IMG/VR virus record: IMGVR_UViG_3300042698_000029
Span: 62,001-126,000 of that record
Strand: one strand, 5' to 3'
Origin: a virus
DNA length: 64,000 nt
This document shows, one piece after another, positions 40,833 to 48,783 of this stretch (its first letter is position 1; each line of letters begins with the position of its first letter). The translations under genes were made by a program, and so were the position numbers. The notes beneath the pieces were generated by a model that saw only the letters and a program-made list of their open reading frames with translations, was not told where the DNA came from and searched no databases.

Positions 40833-41851
40833 GACGCCAAGACCCCCACCGCCTGCCAGGCCCGCTCCACCGAGGTCTTCACCTGCGAGAAAGGCCCGAA
40901 CCGTTCCGAGGCCGCCGAGACCGTCGCCGTGGCAAACGCCAGGAAACTGGACGTCGGACCCACGCGTCCCTGAAGAATGGTGTCCAGCCACACGCGGCCC
41001 GTCTGCTCCCAGGCATGACCGCCCACCGACACCGAGGCCAGGTAGAAGGCGTGGTTCGGAATGCCGGAGTTGATGTGCACCCCGCCGTTGTCCTTCGACG
41101 TCTGGACGTACTTCGCCATCGTCGCGGGCTGCGGATCCCGGCCCAGCTTGCGGTCGTTGTACGCAGTGCCCGGGGCCTTCAGGGACCGCAGCGCCGTGCC
41201 CTGCACGGTGGAAGTGAAGATCCCCTCACCGATGAGCCAGCTGGCCTCTTCCGCCGTCTCATCCAGGGCATACTGCTCCGCGAGAACCCCGAAGACGTCC
41301 GCGAAGGACTCATTGAGCGCGCCGGACTGGCCGTGGTACTGAAGGCCGACCGTGTTCTGGACGATTCCATGCCCGATCTCGTGAGCGACGACCGTGGAGT
41401 CCGAGAGGAATGTGTCGAAGTACACGTCGTCGCCGTCGCCGATGGCGAGGAGCTCCCCGTTCCAGAACGCGTTGGCGTAGGCCTGTCCGTAGTGAGCCAC
41501 ACAGGGAAGGTCAGTTCCGGCCCCGTTCACCCCCGACCAGCCATAGACGTCGTAGAGGAACTCCAGGATCTCGCCGGACATACGCCACAGCCGGTTGGCC
41601 TCCCCGTCCTCCACTTCGGGGTCCAGGTCGTCGCGGAGCATCGTGCCGGGGAGTGACCACCCCTCTTCGGCCGTCCACACGGATCGGTTGGCGGGCACCG
41701 TAGCGGCCGTCAGCAGCGGGTCGGGAGGGATCAGCGAGCGCATCGCCCGCACAGCCGCGTCTTTGCCGAAGTCCCGCCGGACTTTCAGAGCCCGCTCCGC
41801 CACAGGCAGGCGCTCGACCAGGTGGGGAGGGATGATGAAGCATTGGGTCAT
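40829..41851 (-). CDS. M4-family (thermolysin/protealysin-like) metallopeptidase
   Basis: A 340-residue protein. STVVAHEIGHGIVQ contains HEXXH and ALNESFADVFG supplies the third zinc ligand Glu. GVHINSGIPNHAFYLAS carries the catalytic His region, and the C-terminal helices are typical. There is no signal peptide; the N-terminus begins MTQCFIIPPHLVERL, the short propeptide motif of protealysin-like enzymes, which stay intracellular or leave by other routes. It is divergent from the 41881 gene with only 29 bases between them. Confidence 0.88.
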   Translation of the reverse strand: MTQCFIIPPHLVERLPVAERALKVRRDFGKDAAVRAMRSLIPPDPLLTAATVPANRSVWTAEEGWSLPGTMLRDDLDPEVEDGEANRLWRMSGEILEFLYDVYGWSGVNGAGTDLPCVAHYGQAYANAFWNGELLAIGDGDDVYFDTFLSDSTVVAHEIGHGIVQNTVGLQYHGQSGALNESFADVFGVLAEQYALDETAEEASWLIGEGIFTSTVQGTALRSLKAPGTAYNDRKLGRDPQPATMAKYVQTSKDNGGVHINSGIPNHAFYLASVSVGGHAWEQTGRVWLDTILQGRVGPTSSFLAFATATVSAASERFGPFSQVKTSVERAWQAVGVLAS

Positions 41852-41880
41852 ACCGGACAGGATCGCCGTACGCTGAGCTC

Positions 41881-42474
41881 ATGAACGGCTACGACATGAT
41901 CTGCGAGGCGGTCAAAGCGTCCCGGACAACCCGGATGCCGGAAGCAGCCACCACCCCTGCCACCCCTGCCCGACCCCTGAGTTCCTACGCCGAGGCGGGA
42001 GGTACCAAACGGTCCGACGGCAAGTCGTCGCAGGACAAGAACGGCGGCAACCGCTACGACATCTCCACGCCCGAGAAGAAGCGCAAGGCTCTCGCGGCAG
42101 CCCGTCGCAGCGACAACCCCGAAGACCTCAAGCGCCTGCGAGGCAAGGTCGCCGAGTCCTGCCTCCTTCCCCCGCTCTATCCGCGCGAAGCGGTGTCGTC
42201 AGGCGATTTCCCGGCCTTCGGAGAAGCCGAACTCACTGCCAAGCGCCGCAACAGCCTCCCGGCCAGCGCCTTCGCCGGTCCGAACCGTACGTACCCCATC
42301 GACACTGAGGCCCGAGCTCGGGCGGCTATCGCCCGCGTCCGACAGTTCGGCAGCCCCGAGCTCCAGCGCCGGGTGATCGCGGCGGTGAAGCGCCGTTACC
42401 CCAACATGGATGTGGAGGCGAAGTCAGGCAAGCCCACCGTGTCCTCCCCTTCTCAGCGCCGGAAGAAGAAGTAA
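41881..42474 (+). CDS. Hypothetical protein with repeated basic C-terminal domain
   Basis: A 197-residue protein. The C-terminal part, SLPASAFAGPNRTYPIDTEA then ARAAIARVRQFGS, matches a short module of many actinophage and plasmid proteins (L-P-x-S-x-F-A-x-P-x-R-x-Y-P-I-x-D). The remainder is Lys/Ala-rich and disordered. TACGCT ends six bases before the ATG and no Shine-Dalgarno is seen, so it is probably leaderless. Role unknown. Confidence 0.5.
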   Translation: MNGYDMICEAVKASRTTRMPEAATTPATPARPLSSYAEAGGTKRSDGKSSQDKNGGNRYDISTPEKKRKALAAARRSDNPEDLKRLRGKVAESCLLPPLYPREAVSSGDFPAFGEAELTAKRRNSLPASAFAGPNRTYPIDTEARARAAIARVRQFGSPELQRRVIAAVKRRYPNMDVEAKSGKPTVSSPSQRRKKK

Positions 42475-42487
42475 CCGGCTACGCCAG

Positions 42488-42526
42488 TGAGCCCCTGGAG
42501 AGGCGACCGGACCCTCCAGGGGCTCA
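42488..42526. terminator. Hairpin terminator
   Basis: Thirteen-base arms (42488-42500, 42514-42526) between convergent genes 41881+ and 42541-. Confidence 0.7.
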
Positions 42527-42540
42527 TCGGATGTTCACCG

Positions 42541-43020
42541 TCAGAACGTGATGAAGTCCATGACGTCCTGTACTCCCTTGACGAAGTCCTTCAACTCCGG
42601 TTCTCCGGTGACCACCACGGAAGGGACGTCCCCCGGGGGAATCGCCTGGCGGAGGGGCTCGGAGGAGTACACGATCAGCACCGGGCCCGCCTCCACGACG
42701 GCCTGCGAGTCGGGGGAGTCGTCTGTCACGATCACACCGCACACGACGTCCAGGTATCCCGCCATGCGAAGGGCATGAGCGGCCACCTCGCCGGTTGACA
42801 GGATCAGCTGGGGCTCTGAGTCGTCCAGGGCCGGAAACGCGCCGGAGAAGGTGATGTGGTGGTATCTGACACCCCCTTTGACGGGGTCGTCCCCCAGCTC
42901 GTCATCGGCAATCAGGCAGTCGACCTCGTGCCCGGCCTCGGCCAGGGCCTCCATGAGCTGGATGGTCAAGGTGTCTTCGACTTCGACCGGATCCCGGTCT
43001 AGAAGTACGGTGATCTTCAT
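42541..43020 (-). CDS. Hypothetical Rossmann-like protein
   Basis: A 159-residue product from the ATG at 43020 (GAAGGAGAAA). KITVLLDRDPVEVEDTLTIQ then LMEALAEAGHEVDCLI opens like a GT-B or nucleotide-binding half, and VPSVVVTGEP gives a later strand. No catalytic motif is visible. Confidence 0.5.
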   Translation of the reverse strand: MKITVLLDRDPVEVEDTLTIQLMEALAEAGHEVDCLIADDELGDDPVKGGVRYHHITFSGAFPALDDSEPQLILSTGEVAAHALRMAGYLDVVCGVIVTDDSPDSQAVVEAGPVLIVYSSEPLRQAIPPGDVPSVVVTGEPELKDFVKGVQDVMDFITF

Positions 43021-43044
43021 TGTTTCTCCTTCGGGACACAACGA

Positions 43045-43080
43045 AGCCCGGACCAGGGAGAAGAGTTCAAGGTCCGGGCT
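43045..43080 (-). terminator. Hairpin terminator
   Basis: Ten-base arms AGCCCGGACC/GGTCCGGGCT between the VWA gene and the 43020 gene. Confidence 0.6.
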
Positions 43081-43123
43081 CCGCCACGGTGCTGCGCGAT
43101 CCTATCGGATTGAGGGGGCTGCG

Positions 43124-44137
43124 TCAGTTCAGGACGAGCAGCTTCGTGCCGGGCAGCAGGACCCGGTTGACGGAGGTGCTCTTCACGAAGATCTCGTACT
43201 TGTCGTTGTGATCGGGCTTGACCTTCACGTTGTCCCGGCCGAGGCCGAGCATGTCGCGCACCTGGTCACCGGCGTAGATCTGGCTCGTGGACTTCTCCAG
43301 GATCATGATCTCCTTGTTCCCCTGGATCTCCTCGCGCTTGGTGAGCTGGTAGAACGCCTTGCCCAGCCGGTACTTGATGCCGCACTGGTCCTCGACCCAC
43401 GCCTTGATGGCGGTACGGGCGGTGACCGGAACCAGCATGTAGTCGACCGGCTTCAGAGGCGTGAGAGCCGCCTGCTGGATGGCTTCTGCGTTGACCGCGT
43501 CCGCACCGGTGGAGAAGACGGCCCGCGACCCCCGGATGCCCGACGCGCGTCCGGTCATGAATGCGCTGGTCGCCGTACGGACCGCCGAGAAGCCGTCCTC
43601 CAGGCCCTTGCGGGAGGTGGCGTCCCAGATGGCGATGTTGTTCACCGGGAAGCCGTAGTTGACGGCGTACTGCTCGCCGCGCCGGTCCGGTACCAGGGTC
43701 GCCACCGTCCAGTGGTCGGGCATCTTCTCGAACCAGTTGGTGAGGTCGTACTTGCTGCGCTTGGACCGGTTCTCCTGGCCGTCGGTGATCACGAAGGACA
43801 GAAAGGCATGGTCTCCGTGCAGCTGCGCCGTCTGCGCCAGTTCCTCCTGGGACTGGAGAGTGGCATCGATCAGAGCCGTCCATCCCTGGGTCTTGTAGTG
43901 ATCCTTCAGCGACGGCAGGCGCAGGACGTCCTTGTCGTAGAAGAGGCACCGGACCTCGGTGTCGAAGGTGTAGACGGTGATGCGGGTCTCCTGATCGAGG
44001 CGCTTGGACTCCTCGGCGAGGTAGCGGATCTGGTCGTCCACGACACGAATCACGTCGCGGTGCAGGCTGTACATCGAGTCCGACGCGTCAATCACGAGTG
44101 CCACGTGATTGATCAGGTTCTGGACGGGCTTGGACAT
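43124..44137 (-). CDS. Von Willebrand factor A domain protein
   Basis: A 337-residue protein from the ATG at 44137 (AAGGGG upstream). The MIDAS residues are in place: HVALVIDASDSMYSL (D-x-S-x-S), GWTALIDATL (Thr) and FVITDGQENRS (Asp-Gly). The C-terminal 90 residues (LEKSTSQIYAGDQVRDMLGL then FVKSTSVNRVLLPGTKLLVL) form a separate beta domain. VWA proteins act with AAA ATPases or mediate metal-dependent contacts; no MoxR-type ATPase is nearby. Confidence 0.85.
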   Translation of the reverse strand: MSKPVQNLINHVALVIDASDSMYSLHRDVIRVVDDQIRYLAEESKRLDQETRITVYTFDTEVRCLFYDKDVLRLPSLKDHYKTQGWTALIDATLQSQEELAQTAQLHGDHAFLSFVITDGQENRSKRSKYDLTNWFEKMPDHWTVATLVPDRRGEQYAVNYGFPVNNIAIWDATSRKGLEDGFSAVRTATSAFMTGRASGIRGSRAVFSTGADAVNAEAIQQAALTPLKPVDYMLVPVTARTAIKAWVEDQCGIKYRLGKAFYQLTKREEIQGNKEIMILEKSTSQIYAGDQVRDMLGLGRDNVKVKPDHNDKYEIFVKSTSVNRVLLPGTKLLVLN

Positions 44138-44300
44138 GGTCTTCCCCTTCACTACGGAGGCTTTGAGACAGCCTTATCATCTCAGCCCCCACTGACAATT
44201 GCGCTGACCTGCTGTTGTACCCGGCGGCCGGGCAGACCGTGCAGTGCCACCCCGAGGGGGTGTCGGCGACCTGGGCCCCGCAGTTCGGACAGTTCATCAC
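44088..44300 (-). CDS. Zinc-ribbon small protein
   Basis: A 70-residue frame starting GTG-ATG at 44300. MNCPNCGAQVADT and WHCTVCPAAGY provide two CxxC pairs, 14 residues apart, a complete zinc ribbon. The last 50 bases overlap the VWA start, so either coupling is tight or the true end is shared; the C-terminus is less protein-like than the ribbon. Confidence 0.45.
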   Translation of the reverse strand: MMNCPNCGAQVADTPSGWHCTVCPAAGYNSRSAQLSVGAEMIRLSQSLRSEGEDHVQARPEPDQSRGTRD

Positions 44301-44304
44301 GCAC

Positions 44305-44484
44305 CTACTTCCGTGGCCTGGGACTGGACGAGGTCTTCTTGGTCTTCTTCTTGTGGTCGATGTCGAGCTCGATGCCGGTGCCGGTGCTCTCCGAGACGCA
44401 GGAGGACACCCCCACTGCGATGAAAACGATCAGGACGATGGCGATGATGGCCAGGTAGAGGGTCTTGGTCTTTCGAGAAGCCAT
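44305..44484 (-). CDS. Small membrane/lipoprotein-like peptide
   Basis: A 59-residue product (ATG at 44484, GGAGAG). A basic N-terminus (ASRKTK) is followed by a membrane segment (LYLAIIAIVLIVFIAVGV) ending in SSC, close to a lipobox, then a Lys/Ser-rich tail. It belongs to a cluster of tiny membrane peptides beside the M23 peptidase. Confidence 0.5.
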   Translation of the reverse strand: MASRKTKTLYLAIIAIVLIVFIAVGVSSCVSESTGTGIELDIDHKKKTKKTSSSPRPRK

Positions 44485-44494
44485 GGTGCTCTCC

Positions 44495-44593
44495 TTAGAT
44501 GTTGCGGCCGACGACGGCGCAGAGAAAGAGGAACGAACCAGCCACGAACGTGGCGCCCAGAACGAGGACCAGGGAGTTGCGTAAAGCCTTCAC
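44495..44593 (-). CDS. 32-residue membrane peptide
   Basis: GTG at 44593 with AAAGGACT. One membrane helix (NSLVLVLGATFVAGSFLFLC) fills most of the peptide. Second of three tiny membrane peptides. Confidence 0.45.
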   Translation of the reverse strand: MKALRNSLVLVLGATFVAGSFLFLCAVVGRNI

Positions 44594-44605
44594 GGTGGAG
44601 TCCTT

Positions 44606-44689
44606 TCAGAGGAACAGAACGGGCAGGTACAGCGTCCCGGCGAGCAGCAGGGCCAGAGCGAGGAGCTGTACTTTCTCTCGGAGATTCAC
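44606..44689 (-). CDS. 27-residue membrane peptide
   Basis: GTG at 44689; its ribosome site AAGGGG overlaps the stop of the M23 gene. A single hydrophobic helix (VQLLALALLLAGTLYLPVLF). Translational coupling with the peptidase points to a joint envelope role, for example holin-like insertion. Confidence 0.45.
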   Translation of the reverse strand: MNLREKVQLLALALLLAGTLYLPVLFL

Positions 44690-44691
44690 GG

Positions 44692-45255
44692 TTACCCCTT
44701 GGAGTTGAGCCAGGTGGTCGGGTTGATGTCATCCCGGTAGTTCGGTCCCGTGCGGACCTCGAAGTGCAGGTGCGGGCCGGTGGACTTCATGCCGGTTCCC
44801 CCGGAGAAAGCGACCCGGTCCCCCACGTTCACGGTGTCGCCGACCTTGACCAGCGTCTTGGACAGGTGGGCGTACTGGGTGTACAGCTTGTCGCCGTGCT
44901 TGATGACCAGGGCGATGCCGTACGCCGAGCCGTCCACGTTCCACCCGGCCTTTACGACCTTGCCGGACGCAGCCGCGCGGACCGGGGTGCCTGACCGTGC
45001 CGGGTAGTCGACGCCCGTGTGGTAGCCGGTGGCCCACTGGGATCCCGCGTACTTGTACGGGGTGTTGACCTCCAGGTCCACTGGCGCCATCCGGTCCCCT
45101 TTGAACTTGGGGGCCTTCGGCAGCGAGGTCTGATGTCGGTCGACCTGCTGTGCTCCGGCCGCGTACGCCTCGGGGTACAGGGCGTCTTCCACGGCGAACC
45201 AGGCGCCGACGCAGAGGAACGCACCTACGCCGACGCCGATCATCTTGAGTCCCAT
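44692..45255 (-). CDS. M23-family cell-wall peptidase
   Basis: A 187-residue protein. An N-terminal membrane/signal segment (MIGVGVGAFLCVGAWFAV) is followed by a LytM domain: GYHTGVDYPARSGTPVRAA (H-x-x-x-D), YAHLSK and GPHLHFEVRTG (H-x-H). It should cleave peptidoglycan cross-bridges outside the membrane. With the SLT-type lysozyme at 45493 it resembles the pair of hydrolases that opens the wall for conjugation, or a tail-lysin pair. Confidence 0.88.
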   Translation of the reverse strand: MGLKMIGVGVGAFLCVGAWFAVEDALYPEAYAAGAQQVDRHQTSLPKAPKFKGDRMAPVDLEVNTPYKYAGSQWATGYHTGVDYPARSGTPVRAAASGKVVKAGWNVDGSAYGIALVIKHGDKLYTQYAHLSKTLVKVGDTVNVGDRVAFSGGTGMKSTGPHLHFEVRTGPNYRDDINPTTWLNSKG

Positions 45256-45261
45256 GACTGA

Positions 45262-45483
45262 TCACGCCTTTCCGGGGCAGTGGTGAAGCGCGATGCGCAG
45301 GTGTACGTCCTGGAGATTGATCTCGTAGTCCGCCCGCATGAAGGAGAACTCCGCGTCTTCCGCAGAGAGGACCTTGTTGGAGGGGACCTCTTCTCCGCAG
45401 GGGAGGTGCTTGATGAAAAGCTCGCCGTTGTAGTTCCCCGCCTCGATGAGGTATTCGGAGAGGACGATGTGAGGGTCCGACAT
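45262..45483 (-). CDS. Hypothetical small protein
   Basis: A 73-residue product (ATG at 45483, GAGGAG). Residues EFSFMRADYEINLQDVHLRI are beta-rich and two Cys are present. Located between the two wall hydrolases. Confidence 0.5.
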   Translation of the reverse strand: MSDPHIVLSEYLIEAGNYNGELFIKHLPCGEEVPSNKVLSAEDAEFSFMRADYEINLQDVHLRIALHHCPGKA

Positions 45484-45492
45484 GATTACTCC

Positions 45493-46026
45493 TCAGTACG
45501 GCGTAGGGGCCGCGTCGAAAGACCCGTAGCGGCGGGTGGCGTACAGGGCTCCGGCGCACAGGTTCGCCACCGGGTCGTAGCCGTCGTTGCTGGTGCCGTC
45601 GCAGTGGTTGGCCTTGAAGGTGGGTCCTATGACCTGGACCAGGCCCTTCGAGGGGACCCCGTTGATGGCGTTGATGTCGTCGGGGTTGCAGATGTATGGG
45701 TTGCCCCCCGACTCGTCCTTGATGTGCCGCCAGTAGCCCGCCCGGGTGGCCTTCACACCGTGCTTCTCACCTGCCGCCATGGCTTCGGTGATCCACAGGT
45801 TGATCTGCTCGTCGGAGGCCACCTGGCCGTTCTTGCGGGAGCACGTGGCAGGCGACTTCCACTCTCCCCAAGCGCCTGTGGTCGACTGCGGAACGTTTCC
45901 GCTGTACCCCGAGGCGTCGGAGTCGGAGGAGTAGTTCGGGACCAGAGGCGGTGCGAAAGCGACCGTGGCCCCGATGACGACCCAGCTGCCCCCGAACATC
46001 AGGGCGGCCTTCACTCGACGGTCCAT
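45493..46026 (-). CDS. SLT-type lytic transglycosylase
   Basis: A 177-residue protein with a signal/membrane segment (ALMFGGSWVVIGATVAFAPP). The lysozyme-like domain reads HIKDESGGNPYICN (catalytic Glu), DINAINGVPSKGLVQVIGPT and a closing NLCAGALYATRRYGS. Two extra Cys could form a disulfide. It cleaves peptidoglycan glycan strands; VirB1-like enzymes of this class assist transfer machines. Confidence 0.85.
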   Translation of the reverse strand: MDRRVKAALMFGGSWVVIGATVAFAPPLVPNYSSDSDASGYSGNVPQSTTGAWGEWKSPATCSRKNGQVASDEQINLWITEAMAAGEKHGVKATRAGYWRHIKDESGGNPYICNPDDINAINGVPSKGLVQVIGPTFKANHCDGTSNDGYDPVANLCAGALYATRRYGSFDAAPTPY

Positions 46027-46056
46027 GGCTCCTCCTTATCGGGAAAGTCTGTCTGG

Positions 46057-46117
46057 ATAAGAGTGTGGCCCCCGACATCGCCGGGGGCCAGCTTTGGAGC
46101 ATGTGAGTCGCGTCTCA
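46057..46117 (-). promoter_or_regulatory. Composite promoter unit (CTTATC box, hairpin, GTGA palindrome)
   Basis: GATAAG (46057-46062; CTTATC on minus), a TGGCCCCCG/CGGGGGCCA hairpin (46067-46090) and GTGAGTCGCGTCTCA (46103-46117) stand in the same order as at 49.2, 49.8, 51.0 and 53.5 kb. The box is 31 bases upstream of the 46026 start. Confidence 0.45.
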
Positions 46118-46231
46118 GTCCTTCGGCAGGTCGTCGTGCGACCCCTTCCGCTGGTGGACCATCTTGTCGGAGAGCGACTTCTTGTCGTCGTCTCCCTTGT
46201 CGTCCTTCTTGCCCTTCCAGTCCTTGCCCAC
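46115..46231 (-). CDS. 38-residue charged peptide
   Basis: GTG at 46231 (AAGGGAGG). Almost entirely Lys/Asp (GKDWKGKKDDKGDDDKKSLS), probably disordered. Function unknown. Confidence 0.4.
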   Translation of the reverse strand: MGKDWKGKKDDKGDDDKKSLSDKMVHQRKGSHDDLPKD

Positions 46232-46312
46232 GGTGGACACCTCCCTTTCCTTCGCAACGATCCTGCGGGGAAAGGACGGCCAAATCCACAGAGGAAGGCT
46301 GTGATTTGTGTC

Positions 46313-46741
46313 TCAGAGTTCTGCGGGAAGGGCCATGTGGCGACGGGCGTACATGATGCGCCTCACCCGGGGCTTCTGCGGCACCACGGGGATCTGCGCC
46401 GTCGGGGGGTGCTGCGGCATCGGAGGAACCGGCGGAACTTCCGCTTCCTCCTCCGTGGTCGGCTGGTCAGGGAACAGGATCTCCACCACGGTCAGCAGGC
46501 GGGTGTCCGGCTCGATGAACGTAACCCACGCAACCGCGCAGACGGGCCCGATCGCGTACCGGCGGCGGCAGGAGATGCCTTCCTCGGCTTCACCCGTTTC
46601 CCGGGGGTCCGCCCGCTGGCAGATCCTCTCCAGCTCCCCCTCTACTTGAGAGAGGAGATCGAACGGAAGAGCTCCGAGCTGAGCCTGGGCGGAGTCCGTG
46701 TACCGGAGCGTGAACTCCTCGAAGGTTCGGATCTTCTTCAA
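46313..46741 (-). CDS. RelE/ParE-like toxin with Pro-rich tail
   Basis: A 142-residue product read from TTG at 46741, which overlaps the zinc-ribbon gene's stop as TTGA. FTLRYTDSAQAQLGALPFDL, RYAIGPVCAVAWVTFIEPD and RLLTVVEIL give the RelE strand order. A Pro/Glu-rich linker (EEEAEVPPVPPMPQHPP) and a basic end follow. The partner is the zinc-ribbon gene in front of it. Confidence 0.5.
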   Translation of the reverse strand: MKKIRTFEEFTLRYTDSAQAQLGALPFDLLSQVEGELERICQRADPRETGEAEEGISCRRRYAIGPVCAVAWVTFIEPDTRLLTVVEILFPDQPTTEEEAEVPPVPPMPQHPPTAQIPVVPQKPRVRRIMYARRHMALPAEL

Positions 46742-46884
46742 AATTCGCCCACGTTCCCGCAGAGTGGGCAGTAGTACTTCCTGTTGACTCCATCTACGAG
46801 GTTCCTGCACCTGTCACACGTTCCTCTCGTGATCTCCCCCATCATGACCAGCGAAGTTTCCACTGTTTTCTGATCATTTTCCAT
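46738..46884 (-). CDS. Zinc-ribbon partner of the RelE-like gene
   Basis: A 48-residue protein (ATG at 46884 behind AGGGGAGG). CDRCRNLVDGVNRKYYCPLC supplies two CxxC pairs. It overlaps both the preceding gene (11 bases) and the RelE-like gene (4 bases). Its position matches an antitoxin, though zinc-ribbon antitoxins to RelE are not the norm. Confidence 0.5.
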   Translation of the reverse strand: MENDQKTVETSLVMMGEITRGTCDRCRNLVDGVNRKYYCPLCGNVGEF

Positions 46885-47311
46885 AGTGGCCTCCCCTGTA
46901 GTGCTTAACGGCTTTCCGCGTGAGCAGGTCCTCCACAGCCAGGAGAGTCAACGGCAGAACGGTCCCGTCGGCAAGGAACTGTCCACCCAGGACAAGCTCC
47001 CCCACCGACCCCTCACGATCCGGGAACGCGTTGGTGGTGACGTCCGTAACGTGCATCACCGTGCCCGGCTCCATCCGCAGCCCCGTCTCCCGCTGCGGAA
47101 AGGGCCGGTCAGGGGGCCACAGGATGTCAGCGTGTACTTCACGGTCCTCATCGGCGAGGAACACCAAGTGCATGGTGTGATGAGAGATTGTCTGAGGATC
47201 CACGTCTTCTCCCTCGGTCGAGCCGTTAAGCAGGGCAGCGTAGCCGAAACAAGAGGGTGTGAAGGACGCTTCGGTGCGGATAACGGTTGGGTCAAACCGT
47301 TCATCGAACAC
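46874..47311 (-). CDS. Hypothetical protein
   Basis: A 145-residue soluble protein, beta-rich (HTMHLVFLADEDREVHADI, VGELVLGGQFLADGTVLPL). First gene of the zinc-ribbon/RelE string. No family recognised. Confidence 0.5.
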   Translation of the reverse strand: MFDERFDPTVIRTEASFTPSCFGYAALLNGSTEGEDVDPQTISHHTMHLVFLADEDREVHADILWPPDRPFPQRETGLRMEPGTVMHVTDVTTNAFPDREGSVGELVLGGQFLADGTVLPLTLLAVEDLLTRKAVKHYRGGHYGK

Positions 47312-47379
47312 TCACCAGAGATTTGTCCCAAAACGGTACTCTTGGGTAGATAACCCTCCCGCAGCAGAGGAAGTACTTC

Positions 47380-47634
47380 ATGGCACTCACCCCGCGTCTT
47401 CGCGCCATCGCCGAGGACGGTTGTTCGGAGCTCATCAAGATCGACCAGGACGGCGGAGTCCTGAAGCTGGACATGGACGGTGTGCTGGTCGAGCTGCCCA
47501 ACGGCTACGTCAGCACCGAGGTCTACGACGACCGCGTCTACGTCTCCGTGTCCGCCTGGTACTGCGCGGACCGCGTCGAGCTCACCGGCACCCCCTCGGA
47601 GCCGCCGGAGGAGGAGGAAGACCCGGAGGACTGA
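47380..47634 (+). CDS. Hypothetical small acidic protein
   Basis: An 84-residue product (ATG at 47380, AGAGGAAG). ELIKIDQDGGVLKLDMDGVL and NGYVSTEVYDDRVYVSVSAW suggest a small beta barrel, followed by an acidic tail (EPPEEEEDPED). Confidence 0.5.
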   Translation: MALTPRLRAIAEDGCSELIKIDQDGGVLKLDMDGVLVELPNGYVSTEVYDDRVYVSVSAWYCADRVELTGTPSEPPEEEEDPED

Positions 47635-47651
47635 TCCCCTGTCGGAGGCAG

Positions 47652-47698
47652 GTCTCCGGACGCTGCACTGTGCCCACAGTCGACGCGCGTCCGGAGAC
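47652..47698. terminator. Hairpin terminator
   Basis: Twelve-base arms GTCTCCGGACGC/GCGTCCGGAGAC between convergent genes. Confidence 0.6.
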
Positions 47699-47728
47699 TT
47701 GCGGGAGCCTAGCTCCGTTCTCCGGTGG

Positions 47729-48337
47729 TTACGCGGAGGCGCGCACGATGCCGTCCACCTTGCGGCGGATCTCATCCATGGACAACGGGTACGGGTCGAT
47801 CTTCCCCAGCTGCCACTCGGAGTGGCCGATCACCGAAGTCGACCCGTTGCGGCCCCAGTTGTGCGCCTTGATCAGAGCAGCCGAAGCCAGCACCACCGCC
47901 CGTACCTGTTCGTCGGGCCACGGGTCGTCGCCATCGCCGAGGTTCACGCACTCGAAGCCGTAGAAGTGACGGTTGCCATCGACGGTGACTGCTTTCTTCT
48001 TGGGGAGGGACGTTTCTGCGATGACCGCTTTCAGGACGTCCGGGTCACCCAGACCCGCATGGTTGCAGCGGCCCCACCCGGTGAGGTAAACCGTGCCGTC
48101 CTTCGCGATCAGGCCCTGGGACAAAGGCCCCGGCAGATCCGGACGACCCCGGATGATTGTTTCCAGAGTGCCCTTGAGGCCTCGCGTCACGGTGTGGTGG
48201 ATCATCACCCCGTGGACGGGACCCCAGGGGCCCTTGTGGTTCCTGTTCCTTGTCTTCCAGCCGCTCGTCTCGACCACACGCAGTCCGGTCTGACGCAGGG
48301 CTTTCAGCGCGATATCAGCGCTCAGAGGATTCGCCAT
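47729..48337 (-). CDS. PGRP/amidase-2 N-acetylmuramoyl-L-alanine amidase
   Basis: A 202-residue enzyme. HGVMIHHTVTRGLKGTLETI carries the first zinc His pair, YLTGWGRCNHAG and FYGFECVNLGDGDD the core, and STSVIGHSEWQLGKIDPYP the last His, Lys and Asp-Pro. No signal peptide, as in phage endolysins. TAGAAC stands seven bases upstream of the ATG, so it is probably leaderless. It cleaves between muramic acid and the stem peptide. Confidence 0.88.
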   Translation of the reverse strand: MANPLSADIALKALRQTGLRVVETSGWKTRNRNHKGPWGPVHGVMIHHTVTRGLKGTLETIIRGRPDLPGPLSQGLIAKDGTVYLTGWGRCNHAGLGDPDVLKAVIAETSLPKKKAVTVDGNRHFYGFECVNLGDGDDPWPDEQVRAVVLASAALIKAHNWGRNGSTSVIGHSEWQLGKIDPYPLSMDEIRRKVDGIVRASA

Positions 48338-48392
48338 GCAGGCTGTTCTACCCCAATATCGGGCGTTTCGTCGCTTTGCCCCCAAAAACCAA

Positions 48393-48422
48393 GGGAGGGC
48401 CCGGATCCCTCCAGGCCCTCCC
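48393..48422 (-). terminator. Hairpin terminator
   Basis: Nine-base arms GGGAGGGCC/GGCCCTCCC just after the stop at 48427. Confidence 0.55.
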
Positions 48423-48426
48423 CTCG

Positions 48427-48702
48427 TCAGACCGGCTGTACGGCCTGCTCCCAGCTCGTGGGAAGCAGCTCGGGCTTCGGAGGGACCTTGTTCATGGCGT
48501 CCAGCAAGAGGACCGCTTGAGGCTTGGAGGAGACTTCCAGAGCCTTCGCCCAGGCCCGGTCGAGCTCGACGTCACTCTGGCCGCCCCGGGCCCGTGAGAT
48601 GGTGAGCATCATCTCCGTCCCCCACTCGACGGCTGCGGTGGGTACGCCCGGGGCGAGGCTGCGGACCATCCGCTCGGCCTCGTTCTTCGTCATGCGGGTC
48701 AT
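48427..48702 (-). CDS. Hypothetical helical protein
   Basis: A 91-residue product (ATG at 48702, AGAAAGG). All-helical by appearance (NEAERMVRSLAPGVPTAAVE). No family recognised. Confidence 0.5.
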   Translation of the reverse strand: MTRMTKNEAERMVRSLAPGVPTAAVEWGTEMMLTISRARGGQSDVELDRAWAKALEVSSKPQAVLLLDAMNKVPPKPELLPTSWEQAVQPV

Positions 48703-48737
48703 GAGGTGTACCTTTCTTCTGGCGTAGCAGAGCGCGG

Positions 48738-48771
48738 CGAAGGGGCCCGTGGTGAGCATCGGGCCCCTTCG
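48738..48771 (-). terminator. Hairpin terminator
   Basis: Twelve-base perfect arms (48738-48749, 48760-48771) after the stop at 48784. Confidence 0.65.
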
Positions 48772-48783
48772 GCGTGGGGGAGA

